NCBI GenBank assembly: GCA_964030475.1
Contig: CAXIPT010000008.1
Span: forward strand, 4,278,568 to 4,342,567
Source: Tethya wilhelma
Taxonomy: Eukaryota > Porifera > Demospongiae > Tethyida > Tethyidae
Direction of reading: 5' to 3'
Length of the DNA: 64,000 bases
The translations under genes and the position numbers were made by a program. Below, one piece after another: positions 47,135 through 55,877 of this stretch (position 1 is the stretch's first letter; the number at the start of each line of letters is the position of its first letter). The notes beneath the pieces were generated by a model. The model ran no database searches. It had not been told where the DNA came from and saw only the letters and a list, made by a program, of their open reading frames with translations.

Positions 47135-50100
47135 NAACTACTCACACAGATAAAGGGATACTTGATTTTTTTGCAATTCAAACTGTATTCAACCAAACCC
47201 TTCTATCCCATTTATATACCCCCTCACAAGAGAGCAAGTGCAAACACAAACTACATACAACAGTTTGTTCACTAACATCACCTTCCCCCCTGAACTATGC
47301 ACAGCTACAAGTTTTGCGTCTTAAAATCACTAGGGCAACAGAATCATGAACAAGAAAGGAACATCACTGCATTCACATGATGTCATGATACTTGTTTTGG
47401 TCCATGGCTACTTATAAATTATATTCCCCTACATCTTCCCCTCACAGGCTCATAAATGGTCAGTCTGGTTTCCCAACAACTGCATGACCATCTAAGGTTG
47501 TTACTTATTATATTAGGCAAGCCATCTCTATCACATACTGTACACACACATACAAGCTCAGCAGTTTTCCACCACTACAATAGCACTTGCTGAGCTGGCT
47601 GGGTTGCACAGACATGAGGTAATGATATACATTGTAGATAGGATTGCCAGTTTCCCATGTTGGAACAATAACCAGAGTGCTCAGGTAGACAATAATTGAA
47701 CAGGCTCGTCAGAAAGTTCAGATAGAGCTAATAATCTACATCACTGCACTTTGGTATTACAATATCTTTCTCATAGTGCGCAGGCAGGCATACGTGCAAA
47801 TGTACACACACACATCCACCAGGCGCCAGAAACCTTTTGTTGAGCTGTGAAGCAGCTGCGTGGAATTCCAGCACCTGTCTGAAAGGGGAACTACTAACTT
47901 ATTGGTTCTTTTCATCAAATTCGATGAGATTGCTAGTGGCAAAGAAGACCGGTATTTGATTAGCAAGGAATGGAATGAGTGAAGCCAATGGCTGCAGCTG
48001 GTAACTCTAGAGAGATCATAAGAGCTCTTTCCTAACGAGTACTGCTGAACTATGCTTCAATAGTCAAAACCAAAAAGAAACACAAGTAAATTAGGGGGAA
48101 AAAAAAAGAGAACATTTTGGATACTCATTGTTAGCCTTATTACCAGGCCAACAATAGTGCTAGGAGGAGCCTGGGAACAAGGCAAACACTATAATTATTG
48201 TCATAGTGGGATTGACTCTACTGCATGTACTGGGGAGTGTATCATTATGAAAACAGAATATTCATGTTCATGTTTATGCTCTAACTACTCTCAAGCCATT
48301 TACCCCTGAAAACAGTTGGTGTATTCGAACTTCCTGTTGAAGAGTGTTTGTGTACAGAGCCAGAATAGAAGGGAGTCTTATCTCATAGAGATAAAGGGTC
48401 TGCAGCTATCTTCTAAAGTCAACAAGCCAAGAAAATTCAAAAGAAACGGTCTCCTTTGGTCAGATGCACTTACAAAGACAAGGAAAAGAGACTTGTTTGC
48501 AAGGTACCAAACATTAATGGTGTTGTTCTTTGATAAAATCTTGTGCGCAAACAAAAAATGTATTAATGGTATGGCAAACTGTTATTTAAAGAGTCTTCAC
48601 TTTGATGTGTGTGTATGTGTACATGTTGACAATACCAACAAACTTTGACTAAATCCACATACAATGCTCGCACTGTTACCTACCTTTTCACCGAATGATG
48701 GTTGCTCTCCTTGAGCAGCTGCCATTGCCTTGATGCAGGCATGCACCACCTTAACACACTGTCCCGGTACCAACTCTGATTCTTCGATCGGTTGGTAGCC
48801 AAGATATCGTGCTGAGAACGTGTGGACCTTCTCTTTTCGAGCAGCCACTTCAGGTGGAGGAGGAGATGTTGAAATCATGTTGTCATCCAAAGTCAGGCTC
48901 TGGGAGAGAGGGAGAGAGAATGTGTCGTAAATGCTGAAAAATGGTGATAATTTCTAGTTCATTTATTTATTCAACCAACCTAATGTTACTAATGGGTTGG
49001 TTGAATGAATAAACGAACTACAGTATAGCCAAACAAGAGCCTCTCTAAGAAAAACAGTGATATAGAATTTCCAAAACTAACCAATCTCTTCACTTCTTCT
49101 CCACTCGGTCTGTTGTACTGAGTCCTTCCTGTTGGGATATGCCAGTAGTATACCTTCCCGCCTTCTTCCTTCATTCTCTGCCATCCTTTGGGAAGTTTCT
49201 CTTCGGCTCCACCTCTGTTCTTATCTCCCTCCATCCAGCTGTCTTTGACCGTTGCTGTGGGGGTACTCACGTCACCTACACTACTGGTCATCCCTTCCAT
49301 TTCAACATCTTCGTACTCGTGCTTCATTAGGCGGAGTTTTCTCATATTGAAGGCATTGTCTGAAACTCTATCTGGTTTCTCAAGGTGTGGGAACGCTCTT
49401 TGCAAATCTTTTCCATCTGGAGCACGCAGCAAGTTGGGTTGTGAGACACTAGCAGCTGAGCTAGCAAAATTAGCCAGTTTACTCCTGGCAGACAATTTTG
49501 CACTCATATCCGATTCATCCCACTCCATATCAAGGTGGGTACCGGAGCCCTGCTGTTCACCCTCGTCTGGAGGAGAATTGTCCATCCTCTCGTAGGCATG
49601 TGGTCTTCGTTTGTAGTCCATCCATTTTGGAGGACCAACTGGAGCTCTCGCCATCTTCACATACTCCTCCATTGGTTCAGCATCCAGTGTTTCCATGGAG
49701 ACACCCAATGAAGTTTCCAGTGATTGAATGCACCTAGATAAAAAACAAAACATAATTTTCACAAAGAGCTTTTTTACAAACAAACAGCACAGCTAATCTT
49801 CATGTCTGAATCATTTCACTAACTTGTCAACAGGGTCCAGTCCACTGGCGTCAAACTCTGATGTCCCATCCACAGTATCGGTATCTGGTTCCGATTCCTC
49901 TCCGCTAGCACTGCCCTCCTCCTGAGGCTGGGTTGAAGGTTCTCTACTCGACACGGAGGCATCTGAGAAAGAAGAAAACGAGGGTCTGTCTGTAATTCTT
50001 CTCAGCGTCACACCAGATCGCAACAAGATTGCCTCCCTGGTCAAATCGAGTTTGGCATAGCCATTTGACGAATCCAGTGTCCTCGGAAGGGTCACATTAA

Positions 50101-50545
50101 TGGACTGCAACCGACGGCTGTTTGAAGGAAGGTCGTAATCAAAGTTCCTGCTAAAGACAGAGTCTTGAGACAACTCGGTCTGGCTACTGGTTCCTCCTCC
50201 ACTGTCCACAGATTGGGAGGTCTCAGTGGATGGAAGGGTAGGGGTGTGTAAGCCTTCTCTCTCCTCGTGAAGAGCTCGGTGGCACTTGTCTAGGGGACTG
50301 GTCACACGTTGAGGAATGCTCTGATTGCTTTGAAACTTCTTCTGTTTTTGAGGATCCATGTATCCATCAGCTGGAGTGGGAATCGTGAGTATCATGTGAG
50401 GGTCACATGGGATCATGTGATTAGTGCAAAACAACAATACAATACAAAAAGATGCCTCAATTTGTGCTCAGTTGGTCAAAAAGCTCATCAGGAATATTCA
50501 GATAGAGCTAATAATATACTGCATCACTGCACTACACACACACAC

Positions 50546-50578
<33 letters not shown>

Positions 50579-50590
50579 CACNNNNNNNNN

Positions 50591-50651
<61 letters not shown>

Positions 50652-53179
50652 TCTGGCTCTGGCTGCTGCTGCTGTTCTTCTAGTTCAATCTCTTCATAAG
50701 CTGACGCTGGAGACAGACCTCGTTCCATCAATGGGGAAGGCACTTCATACGGACTGGGTGGAGTGTGGACACGCCTCAAATTAAGTCCCTGTTCAACTTT
50801 GGCAGGTACAGAGCTGTTTAGTTTGACGATTGCATAAGCAATGGAGTCGTGATAAGGATCACCAGGTGGTGGTGGTATTTCATCTTTCAACACATCAACC
50901 TCAATGTATTTCCGTCCCTTGTGCTGCTCTTCTTTTGAATCCTTTGGAATGACAATTCGTTCGTGACCCCTCTTTTGGATAGGGGGTGTGCCTTGCTCAT
51001 TGAGTTCGGGAATGGGTGATGTTGAAAGTTGGTTCTCTTTGCTTACCTTGCGTTCTATCACTGCATACTCGTGACCTGTCTCGGTGACATTGTGTTGGGG
51101 TCCCCTGTTTGGTAACAGCTCTCCATCCGTCTTGCTCCGAGCAAGATGACTCATTCTGGATCCCGATAACTCCATTCTAAGTTCGATTTCAGAGTTGGAA
51201 TAACGTCTCTCGGGTAAGGGAGGGGGAGAGGGGGAGCCACACTCGTATATTCTCTCAGGGAGCGACGGGGTGGGCGACATTTGGAGTTCAGACTCGGAAT
51301 AGTTCCGATCGGGAAGAGGAGGTGGTTCGCTTGATGCCTCACTTGGGTTCCTACTTTTTTGATGGGGGGTTACATTTTCGTAGTTGCTCTTGTTCTTGGG
51401 TGATAGAGGAGAGGGGGAGGGGCTTAAAAATACGTTCTCGTAGTCTTGTTTTGGTACCTTGTGAAGACCTTTTGATTGGTTACCAGGACCACTATTTGTT
51501 TGATCCGGTTCCTTGGGTTCTGGAGAAGTAGAGCCCCTCACTATTTTCAGTTCTACATTCTCGTACGAGTGCTGAACCAGCAGCTTCTCATACTCTTTGG
51601 CTGGAAGGAGGAAACAAAAAAGAAAACAGATGAACAAACATCTTGGGTAAAACACTCAAAAATAAAGTAGTTAAGAAAACATCTTAGGCAAAACACTCAA
51701 AAACAAAGTCTACCAAAGTAAAGTAGTTAAGTAGTCAAGTAAAGTAGTTGAGTAGTCAAGTAAAGTAGTTACCCTGAAGCCGTTTAAAACGCTGATTGAT
51801 AGTGATAAGCTTTTCAAGGAGATACTAATGAGAACTAAAGCTGGTTGTGTGACAATCACAGACAACTCCAGCGAAATGGCTTCTACAAGACGGAACAATG
51901 GCCGACTGTTGCACTGACGGGGAAATAAAAGTAACTCTGAGAAAAGCGGCTAGCTTTGAAGTGTCAGAGGAAGACAGCAAAAAGAAGGCGAGACACCATA
52001 TGACCAACATTCTATTCAACAAGAGTATGGTCAATGCATACAATGTCTGCAATCCATTAGTACAAGCTGGTGTGTAGTGGGGCACTTGGATGAACAGAAG
52101 AGCCCATTTAGGCATGTGTATGGACAGCTTTGGTGTGGTTCCAAAAGCACTCCAAGGACAATCTGATTTGGAGATGAACAGCTTCAAAGGTCCCTAGCTA
52201 CATGATATTATACACAAGTTCAGCTGCTGGCTACCTTCATAACTTGATTGCAGCGCAGACAATGAGTCTGACCCTCTGCAGTCCACCTACAGCACCCTGC
52301 ATGGCTAGCTAGCACTGGGTCAGTCAGTCAGTCAGTCAGTCAGTCAGTCAGTCAGTTAGGGTGGGGAGTCATTGACTAGCAGAGTACTCAGTAAGGAGTC
52401 AGCCAGCCAGTCAGCTGTGGCAGTGCACTGACTGAAGCAGTTTACTAACAAGAACCCTTATCAAAAGAGGAATATAAAGATAGCCAGGAAAGGGCATCAC
52501 TTAGTGGATGGCATTCACATCCTAATGAGTGAGCTTCTCTCTGACCAAAACCAGCATGGCTTCCACTACCAAAGTGGAAAACCCCACTATTGGATCAATG
52601 TTGGTCAAAAATGAATTGGACGGGCAATAGTAGTGTGTTCAACAATCACCCACTCAAGTGAAGCAGTTAGGTTCATCAGGTCAGGAGAACAGACAAAACA
52701 AACATAGTCCAAAATTTCTATTAGGATATAGACCTAATCAGCACTTTTAATAGGTAGCTGGTTTTACTTAGCCAAAACAAACATACATTTGCTCAACACA
52801 GCTGTCATCCAATGATGGGTAAGTCAACACAACAACAGCAACAGTTATCTTTACTCGTGTGTACATAAACCATAATGGATAGCACTAACAACATACCCCA
52901 CACCTCCATAAACATCTCACCTTCTTTGTGTGGGAACTTCCAAGTCGTTTTGCTGCTATTCTTGTCCCAGTAGTAAGACTGTCCATCTTTACTCTTCACC
53001 TTTTCCCAGCCTGGAGGCAATGGTAAGTGGTGTCTCTTTGATCTTGGAGAGTCACTTGGACTAGCGGCCATCTTTGTGGGACTAGGACTGTTGGATGTTG
53101 GTGGAGTGCTACTGGGAGGCCTGCATGAAGACTCCTTGGGGCCATTTGTAAGTGGTTTCTCTACTTGAACGTCAGCCAT
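30195..53179 (-). CDS. APBB-like: FE65/APBB-like adaptor with two WW and three PTB-like domains
   Basis: Exon 1 (53179 to about 52922): [18 protein letters not shown], then WW1 [20 protein letters not shown]. Exon 2 (about 51602-50651): tyrosine-rich linker with [40 protein letters not shown]. Exon 3 (about 50369-49823): Ser-rich. Exon 4 (about 49734-49083): WW2 [20 protein letters not shown], second Trp replaced by Tyr (TQYNRP). Exons 5 (to 48685), 6 (32066-31939) and 7: PTB1 ([55 protein letters not shown]). Exons 8-9: PTB2 ([40 protein letters not shown]). Exons 9-12: third PTB-like domain ([57 protein letters not shown]), stop 30195. Exon 5 joins exon 6 in frame (FGEK|GKPVFLQ) across a ~16.6-kb intron holding the right palindrome arm. 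By my count ~1,300 residues, nearly twice vertebrate FE65. Confidence 0.8.
31962..32074. other. Central spacer of the palindrome (113 bp)
   Basis: This is the only sequence between the mirror arms. It contains the first part of FE65 exon 6 (minus strand, from 32066) and eight bases of intron including the acceptor cag. The pyrimidine-rich stretch upstream of that acceptor is provided by right-arm sequence that is itself copied exon end. Confidence 0.9.
32075..33841 (+). pseudogene. APBB-like: 5'-truncated FE65-like copy (right arm)
   Basis: It begins within exon 6 (GIGLENER) and continues through the rest of PTB1, PTB2 and the third PTB-like domain to the stop at 33839-33841, identical in the exons I compared to the left-arm exons. 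No promoter, start or WW exons precede it: upstream sequence is the opposite-strand spacer. If the duplication is real this is an unexpressed fragment. Confidence 0.85.
34000..35570 (-). CDS. FAXDC2-like: FAXDC2-like fatty acid hydroxylase A (right arm, intact)
   Basis: Mirror copy of 28508-30036, with the start at 35570 and stop at 34000. Here the histidine-box exon begins properly after cacacacag with [15 protein letters not shown], so all three boxes ([21 protein letters not shown]) are present. This copy looks functional. The intron before this exon is a long CA/GT microsatellite with an N at 34609. Confidence 0.87.
34577..34688. repeat. (GT)n microsatellite with scaffold N
   Basis: Counterpart of 29389-29465 but longer and broken by the N at 34609, so neither arm gives a reliable length. 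Confidence 0.95.
35571..35779. promoter_or_regulatory. Bidirectional promoter interval (hydroxylases A / B, right arm)
   Basis: 209 bp between divergent starts, the inverted copy of 28299-28507, apparently without change. Confidence 0.45.
35780..37662 (+). CDS. FAXDC2-like: FAXDC2-like fatty acid hydroxylase B (right arm)
   Basis: Mirror copy of 26450-28298, with the start at 35780 (ATG CAG ACA, then a gtaagt donor) and stop at 37660-37662. The coding exons appear identical to the left copy. The donor after HDYHHLK (aagtgagtg) is followed at once by a CA repeat that fills the last intron and contains Ns at 37355-37357. Confidence 0.88.
37319..37451. repeat. (CA)n microsatellite with scaffold Ns
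   Basis: Nearly the whole last intron of hydroxylase B in the right arm. Length unresolved. Confidence 0.95.
38014..42401 (-). CDS. PIK3C3: Class III PI 3-kinase VPS34 (right arm, intact)
   Basis: Intact mirror copy, with the start at 42401 and stop at 38014. One long exon (about 42180-40950) encodes the C2 domain and most of the helical domain without interruption: [79 protein letters not shown], then the helical repeat region. Kinase exons follow with [15 protein letters not shown] and DFGYILG. Compared with the left copy the frame is open throughout, so this is the reference copy. There is no sign of relaxed constraint. It is head-to-head with TIPIN at 42608. Confidence 0.93.
39090..39161 (+). 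tRNA. tRNA-iMet: Initiator tRNA-Met (CAT), right arm
   Basis: Identical to the left-arm gene at 24951-25022, on the opposite strand of the window. It has the same initiator signatures (A1:U72, three G:C pairs below the anticodon loop, A54 in the T loop) and the same position antisense in a PIK3C3 intron. Confidence 0.93.
40870..40926. mobile_element. Short foldback repeat (right arm copy)
   Basis: tagcctcgttcccagg and cctagggaacgaggcta-like ends are inverted around about 25 bp. It is the cleaner version of 23193-23248. Confidence 0.55.
42402..42607. promoter_or_regulatory. Bidirectional promoter interval (PIK3C3 / TIPIN, right arm)
   Basis: 206 bp between divergent starts. They include the E2F-like ggcgggaaaa (about 42490) seen in the left arm too. 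Confidence 0.5.
42608..43835 (+). CDS. TIPIN: TIMELESS-interacting protein (right arm, intact)
   Basis: The start at 42608 gives [20 protein letters not shown] followed by an acidic/proline stretch ([19 protein letters not shown]). The Swi3 domain is split over two exons (about 43015-43212 and 43277-43399), and the C-terminal exon from about 43474 starts [20 protein letters not shown], stop 43835. It differs from the left arm by real amino-acid changes (for example GGATTPP against [20 protein letters not shown] against GSGIGSGDAPDD), the level expected of alleles or recent paralogues. The intron after exon 1 holds the segment that is inverted between arms. Confidence 0.9.
44027..45206 (-). 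CDS. NDFIP: NEDD4 family-interacting protein (right arm)
   Basis: Mirror copy of 18927-20093, with the start at 45206 and stop at 44027. PPxY and LPxY motifs and the three hydrophobic segments are kept; minor changes are seen (for example SQSEVDN against SQLEVDN, HGPVLVV against HGPILVV). The intron between TM segments contains a CA tract (about 44385-44456) much longer than in the left arm. Confidence 0.8.
44385..44456. repeat. (CA)n microsatellite, expanded in the right arm
   Basis: A long CA run; the left-arm equivalent (about 19695-19718) is a short GT run. Confidence 0.9.
45207..45520. promoter_or_regulatory. Bidirectional promoter interval (NDFIP / RFC3, right arm)
   Basis: 314 bp between divergent starts. 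A single CACGTG and the ccgccgatggcgg palindrome-like element lie near 45414-45433. Confidence 0.5.
45521..46833 (+). pseudogene. RFC3: 3'-truncated RFC3 copy (right arm)
   Basis: Starts with [20 protein letters not shown] at 45521 and runs through Walker A, Walker B and the collar-proximal exon ending [13 protein letters not shown] at about 46833. The two final exons ([12 protein letters not shown]... and [10 protein letters not shown]...) found at 16355-16675 in the left arm are missing because homology stops in the MITE downstream. As placed it cannot encode full-length RFC3. Confidence 0.85.
46935..47060. mobile_element. Truncated MITE at the right-arm end
   Basis: Inverted copy of the inner part of 16847-17035, from gagcagcataggaatgggca to ggctagattttt, where homology to the left arm stops at 47060. 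Confidence 0.65.
47061..47134. repeat. Palindromic repeat end plus (GT)n at a scaffold join
   Basis: 47061-47090 is a near-perfect palindrome centred on gcgcatgcgc (aaccc...ggggtt). It is followed by gttatggtagtcgttttg, shared with about 7585-7610 on the opposite strand, and a GT run ending at N 47135. It looks like the end of a dispersed repeat. Confidence 0.55.
47136..48684. other. FE65 intron 5, remaining part
   Basis: No gene recognised. There is a diverged copy of cagatagagctaataat at 47719 (also at 50499) and a fragment of the ggaggagcctgggaac foldback family near 48155-48182. Confidence 0.5.
48957..49018. other. 24-bp inverted repeat (hairpin) in FE65 intron 4
   Basis: Arms 48957-48980 and 48995-49018 (ending tcaaccaacc / starting ggttggttga) pair with two mismatches around a 14-nt loop. 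Confidence 0.6.
50533..50650. repeat. (CA)n microsatellite supplying an FE65 splice donor
   Basis: On the gene strand exon 2 ends gccagaag and continues directly as gtgtgtgtgt, so the donor GT is the first unit of the repeat. Nine Ns at 50582-50590. Confidence 0.85.
51775..52077 (+). pseudogene. Possible frameshifted coding remnant, unknown family
   Basis: One frame reads [20 protein letters not shown] onward to GRLLH and a stop. Shifting by one base at about 51915, the next frame reads [20 protein letters not shown], then [20 protein letters not shown] and a stop at 52075-52077. The composition is protein-like rather than low complexity. I do not recognise the family. It lies antisense in FE65 intron 1 and could be a processed-pseudogene fragment or chance. 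Confidence 0.3.
52318..52357. repeat. (GTCA)n tetranucleotide repeat
   Basis: About nine uninterrupted gtca units in FE65 intron 1. Confidence 0.9.
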
Positions 53180-53637
53180 TTTCTATTCACAGTCTTGGTG
53201 GGGCTGTACCAGTTGGCAAGTATGCGCTGGAGAGAGAGACATGAAATAATAGCTTTTAAATGACTTGACAAATTGGGACCACCACAGACAGTTCGATAGT
53301 GAACATGATCACATGGAAGCAGCCCACTCAGAACACAATAGTGGGATCACACACAAAATGGTCTAGTAAACACAAACACACAAGTGCCCCCCTCCACTTC
53401 ACCACAAGATATTTGACCTGAACCCCTTCACATGTGTGATATCATTACCACACACAGTCTCGCCAGCTAGTGACAGAATACATGATACACACACCAATGT
53501 TGAAGAACATACAACTAATCAGGAACTCTATAAAGCTGCACCAGATTGAAGTATCACAGTTCCTCGAGTATGCACCTTGAAACACGATATGTAACTAGCG
53601 TCCCAAAATTATGTGCTTGTGGCTGGAGGAAGCTAGC

Positions 53638-53674
<37 letters not shown>

Positions 53675-55877
53675 ACACACACACACACATATGATTAGTG
53701 TAACTGTTAGCTCAGTAAGTGTAAAAGTCCATACCCACCCACCCACACCTAGAAGACAGGAGACAGCAGAGTATAATGCATTTGGCACTCTCTCCCTCTC
53801 TATCCCACTCCACAAGGACTTGTAACAGACACTTATTGACTTGTCTTCATTTGGTTAGGTCATACAAATTAGATAGACTAGTGATATAAACATACACACT
53901 GGCTGGCTGGCTGGCTAAGCATCACAGGGTGTTGCTGAAGAACTACCACAGTTCAACTAGGAAAACACTCTAGCTGGGTGTACCCTGGAATTTTATTGCT
54001 AACAAGCAGAGAGTATTTGCTTAAAATCGATAATAGTTGGCCTTCATGCGTGCACGAAGCATTTAAGAAGGAACATATACATGTATCCATACTGGCTTGA
54101 GCTTGTGCTACACATTGTGACGTAAGGGAACTAGTGTACGTGTGTTTGTGTGTGTGGGATGGTTAATGGAGATACTATACTCTACAACCCAAGTTAGGAC
54201 AGAAGGGAAGAGATAGAGTAAGAGTCGTATGAGAAAATAGTATTCCAGTCACACACTGGAGTATTCAGCCTACCACAAAATGGTAAGGAATCTTTGTAAA
54301 CTGAGACAAGGGAGGTGGCCATTCATGTGTGCCCAGCTGCACACATCAATACAAGTACAATACCAAATGTGCTTTAAGAGGCTGGCCACTTAGCAACAGA
54401 GATAGGAAGCAATAAGCACGAGCTGTAAATGTAAAATTCTCGCATTTGGCGCTGAAGCTCAACATATCGGCTTTCTTTCCTATATGTTTATCTGCATGTC
54501 TTCTACATTTGAGAACTTGACATTTCTATGGTGGCCTTTCTGATGGTACATATTGTGAGAAATGCCTTTCACAACTCTTGCAAGTGAACGCTATACCAGT
54601 TGCCTTATGGAACAGAGAGACTACCATTCATTAGCAGCTCCATAGTGGCAATGGGAGGACAATGCTCATTGAATAAGATGCAGTAATTTGATATTATGCT
54701 AACAGTCTGGCAGCTGACTCCAAGGATGTATGTGTATGCATGTAGACAACAGACACAATCCATTCCTTAGCTCTAGTTTGCTGGAGATAATGGGTCATAC
54801 ATAAATGGCCATTATGTCATCGAACATGCACTCACCCATGACCAACCGATCATGCAGAGATACTCTTTCTTTGTCATGATGACCAAATTCACTCAAGCAG
54901 ACCCATGCACCAAAACAAGCAGACATACACACACACACATTTTTGAGCCATCTACTAGCAGGGTATCCACCTTGGTGAAAGATCAGAGGAGAGAAAGAGA
55001 AGCCAGTTTAAACAACTGAACCACCATCAGCTGATGAAATACCAGGATGTGGGTGAATTTGGGAGACCTCCACCTTGAGCTATGAGCTAGCTATAGACCT
55101 AGTGATTCATTGGGTCACCAAGGAAATTTACCAGAGAGTGACACCTGGCAAAATATCAGAGGATGGCATCAGAGTGGTCAGCCTTCATGGGAGCTGATAA
55201 GACTTTTTTGTGTCCACAGTTTACACAAACTTTGACTGCCTACTCTTCATTAAGTTTGTGAACCATGCAGGAAGAGACAAAAGACATGACACAACACACA
55301 CACACATCTTGATAGACGGACACAAACCTCTCTTTACTCACTTCCTTTAGGTAGCTGACAGAGAATACTCTTCAAGGCCCAGACTGATCTGTGGTCCAGA
55401 TCTAAATTTCTTCCAAAACTAACAGGACTGTCACAATGTTGCAAAAATGGCGCTTAAATTGATTTTACAGTGTAGAATTACACAGCTGGCACAGGTAGTC
55501 GGAGTCAAGCTACAAGTACCACCTTGTCTAGTTGTGTTCTATAAATCCATTGTACAGCCCATACATACACACATACAACTAAGTAATTCAATTTCAATAC
55601 ACAGAGACACTCACCTTGTAGAACCTTTGTTTGCGATCAAAGATAGATGAATACTGTACTGTTGATCTGTGCTGACAGTGAATCTGCAGCTGCTGGTAAA
55701 ATTCTCACTTTTGCAAAACTGGATACGTACACATGCACATGATGATTAGTGCAGCACACGCCCAACACACTATTCCACATCAATGAGATTCACACCGCAG
55801 ATAAGCGTATTCATTAAAAAGCACGGACTCCGGATACTACACATAAACGAACAAACAATATTCACAATATATACCCA
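53180..55877. other. Intergenic region between FE65 5' end and C2CD3 3' end
   Basis: No gene or RNA recognised. A CA tract lies at 53640-53690, a (GGCT)n run near 53900, and several isolated CA runs. FE65 upstream non-coding exons and promoter probably lie here, but nothing fixes their positions. Confidence 0.5.

Larger units (their letters stand above)
51603..52921. other. FE65 intron 1
   Basis: AT-rich intron with aagtagtcaagtaaagtagt tandem units (about 51715-51770), a frameshifted coding remnant (51775-52077), and a (GTCA)n tract at about 52318-52357. Confidence 0.6.

Noticed and set aside
48316..48648. 110-codon plus-strand open frame in FE65 intron 5
   Set aside because: Lys/Leu-rich AT-driven frame without a domain, without splice partners and antisense to FE65.
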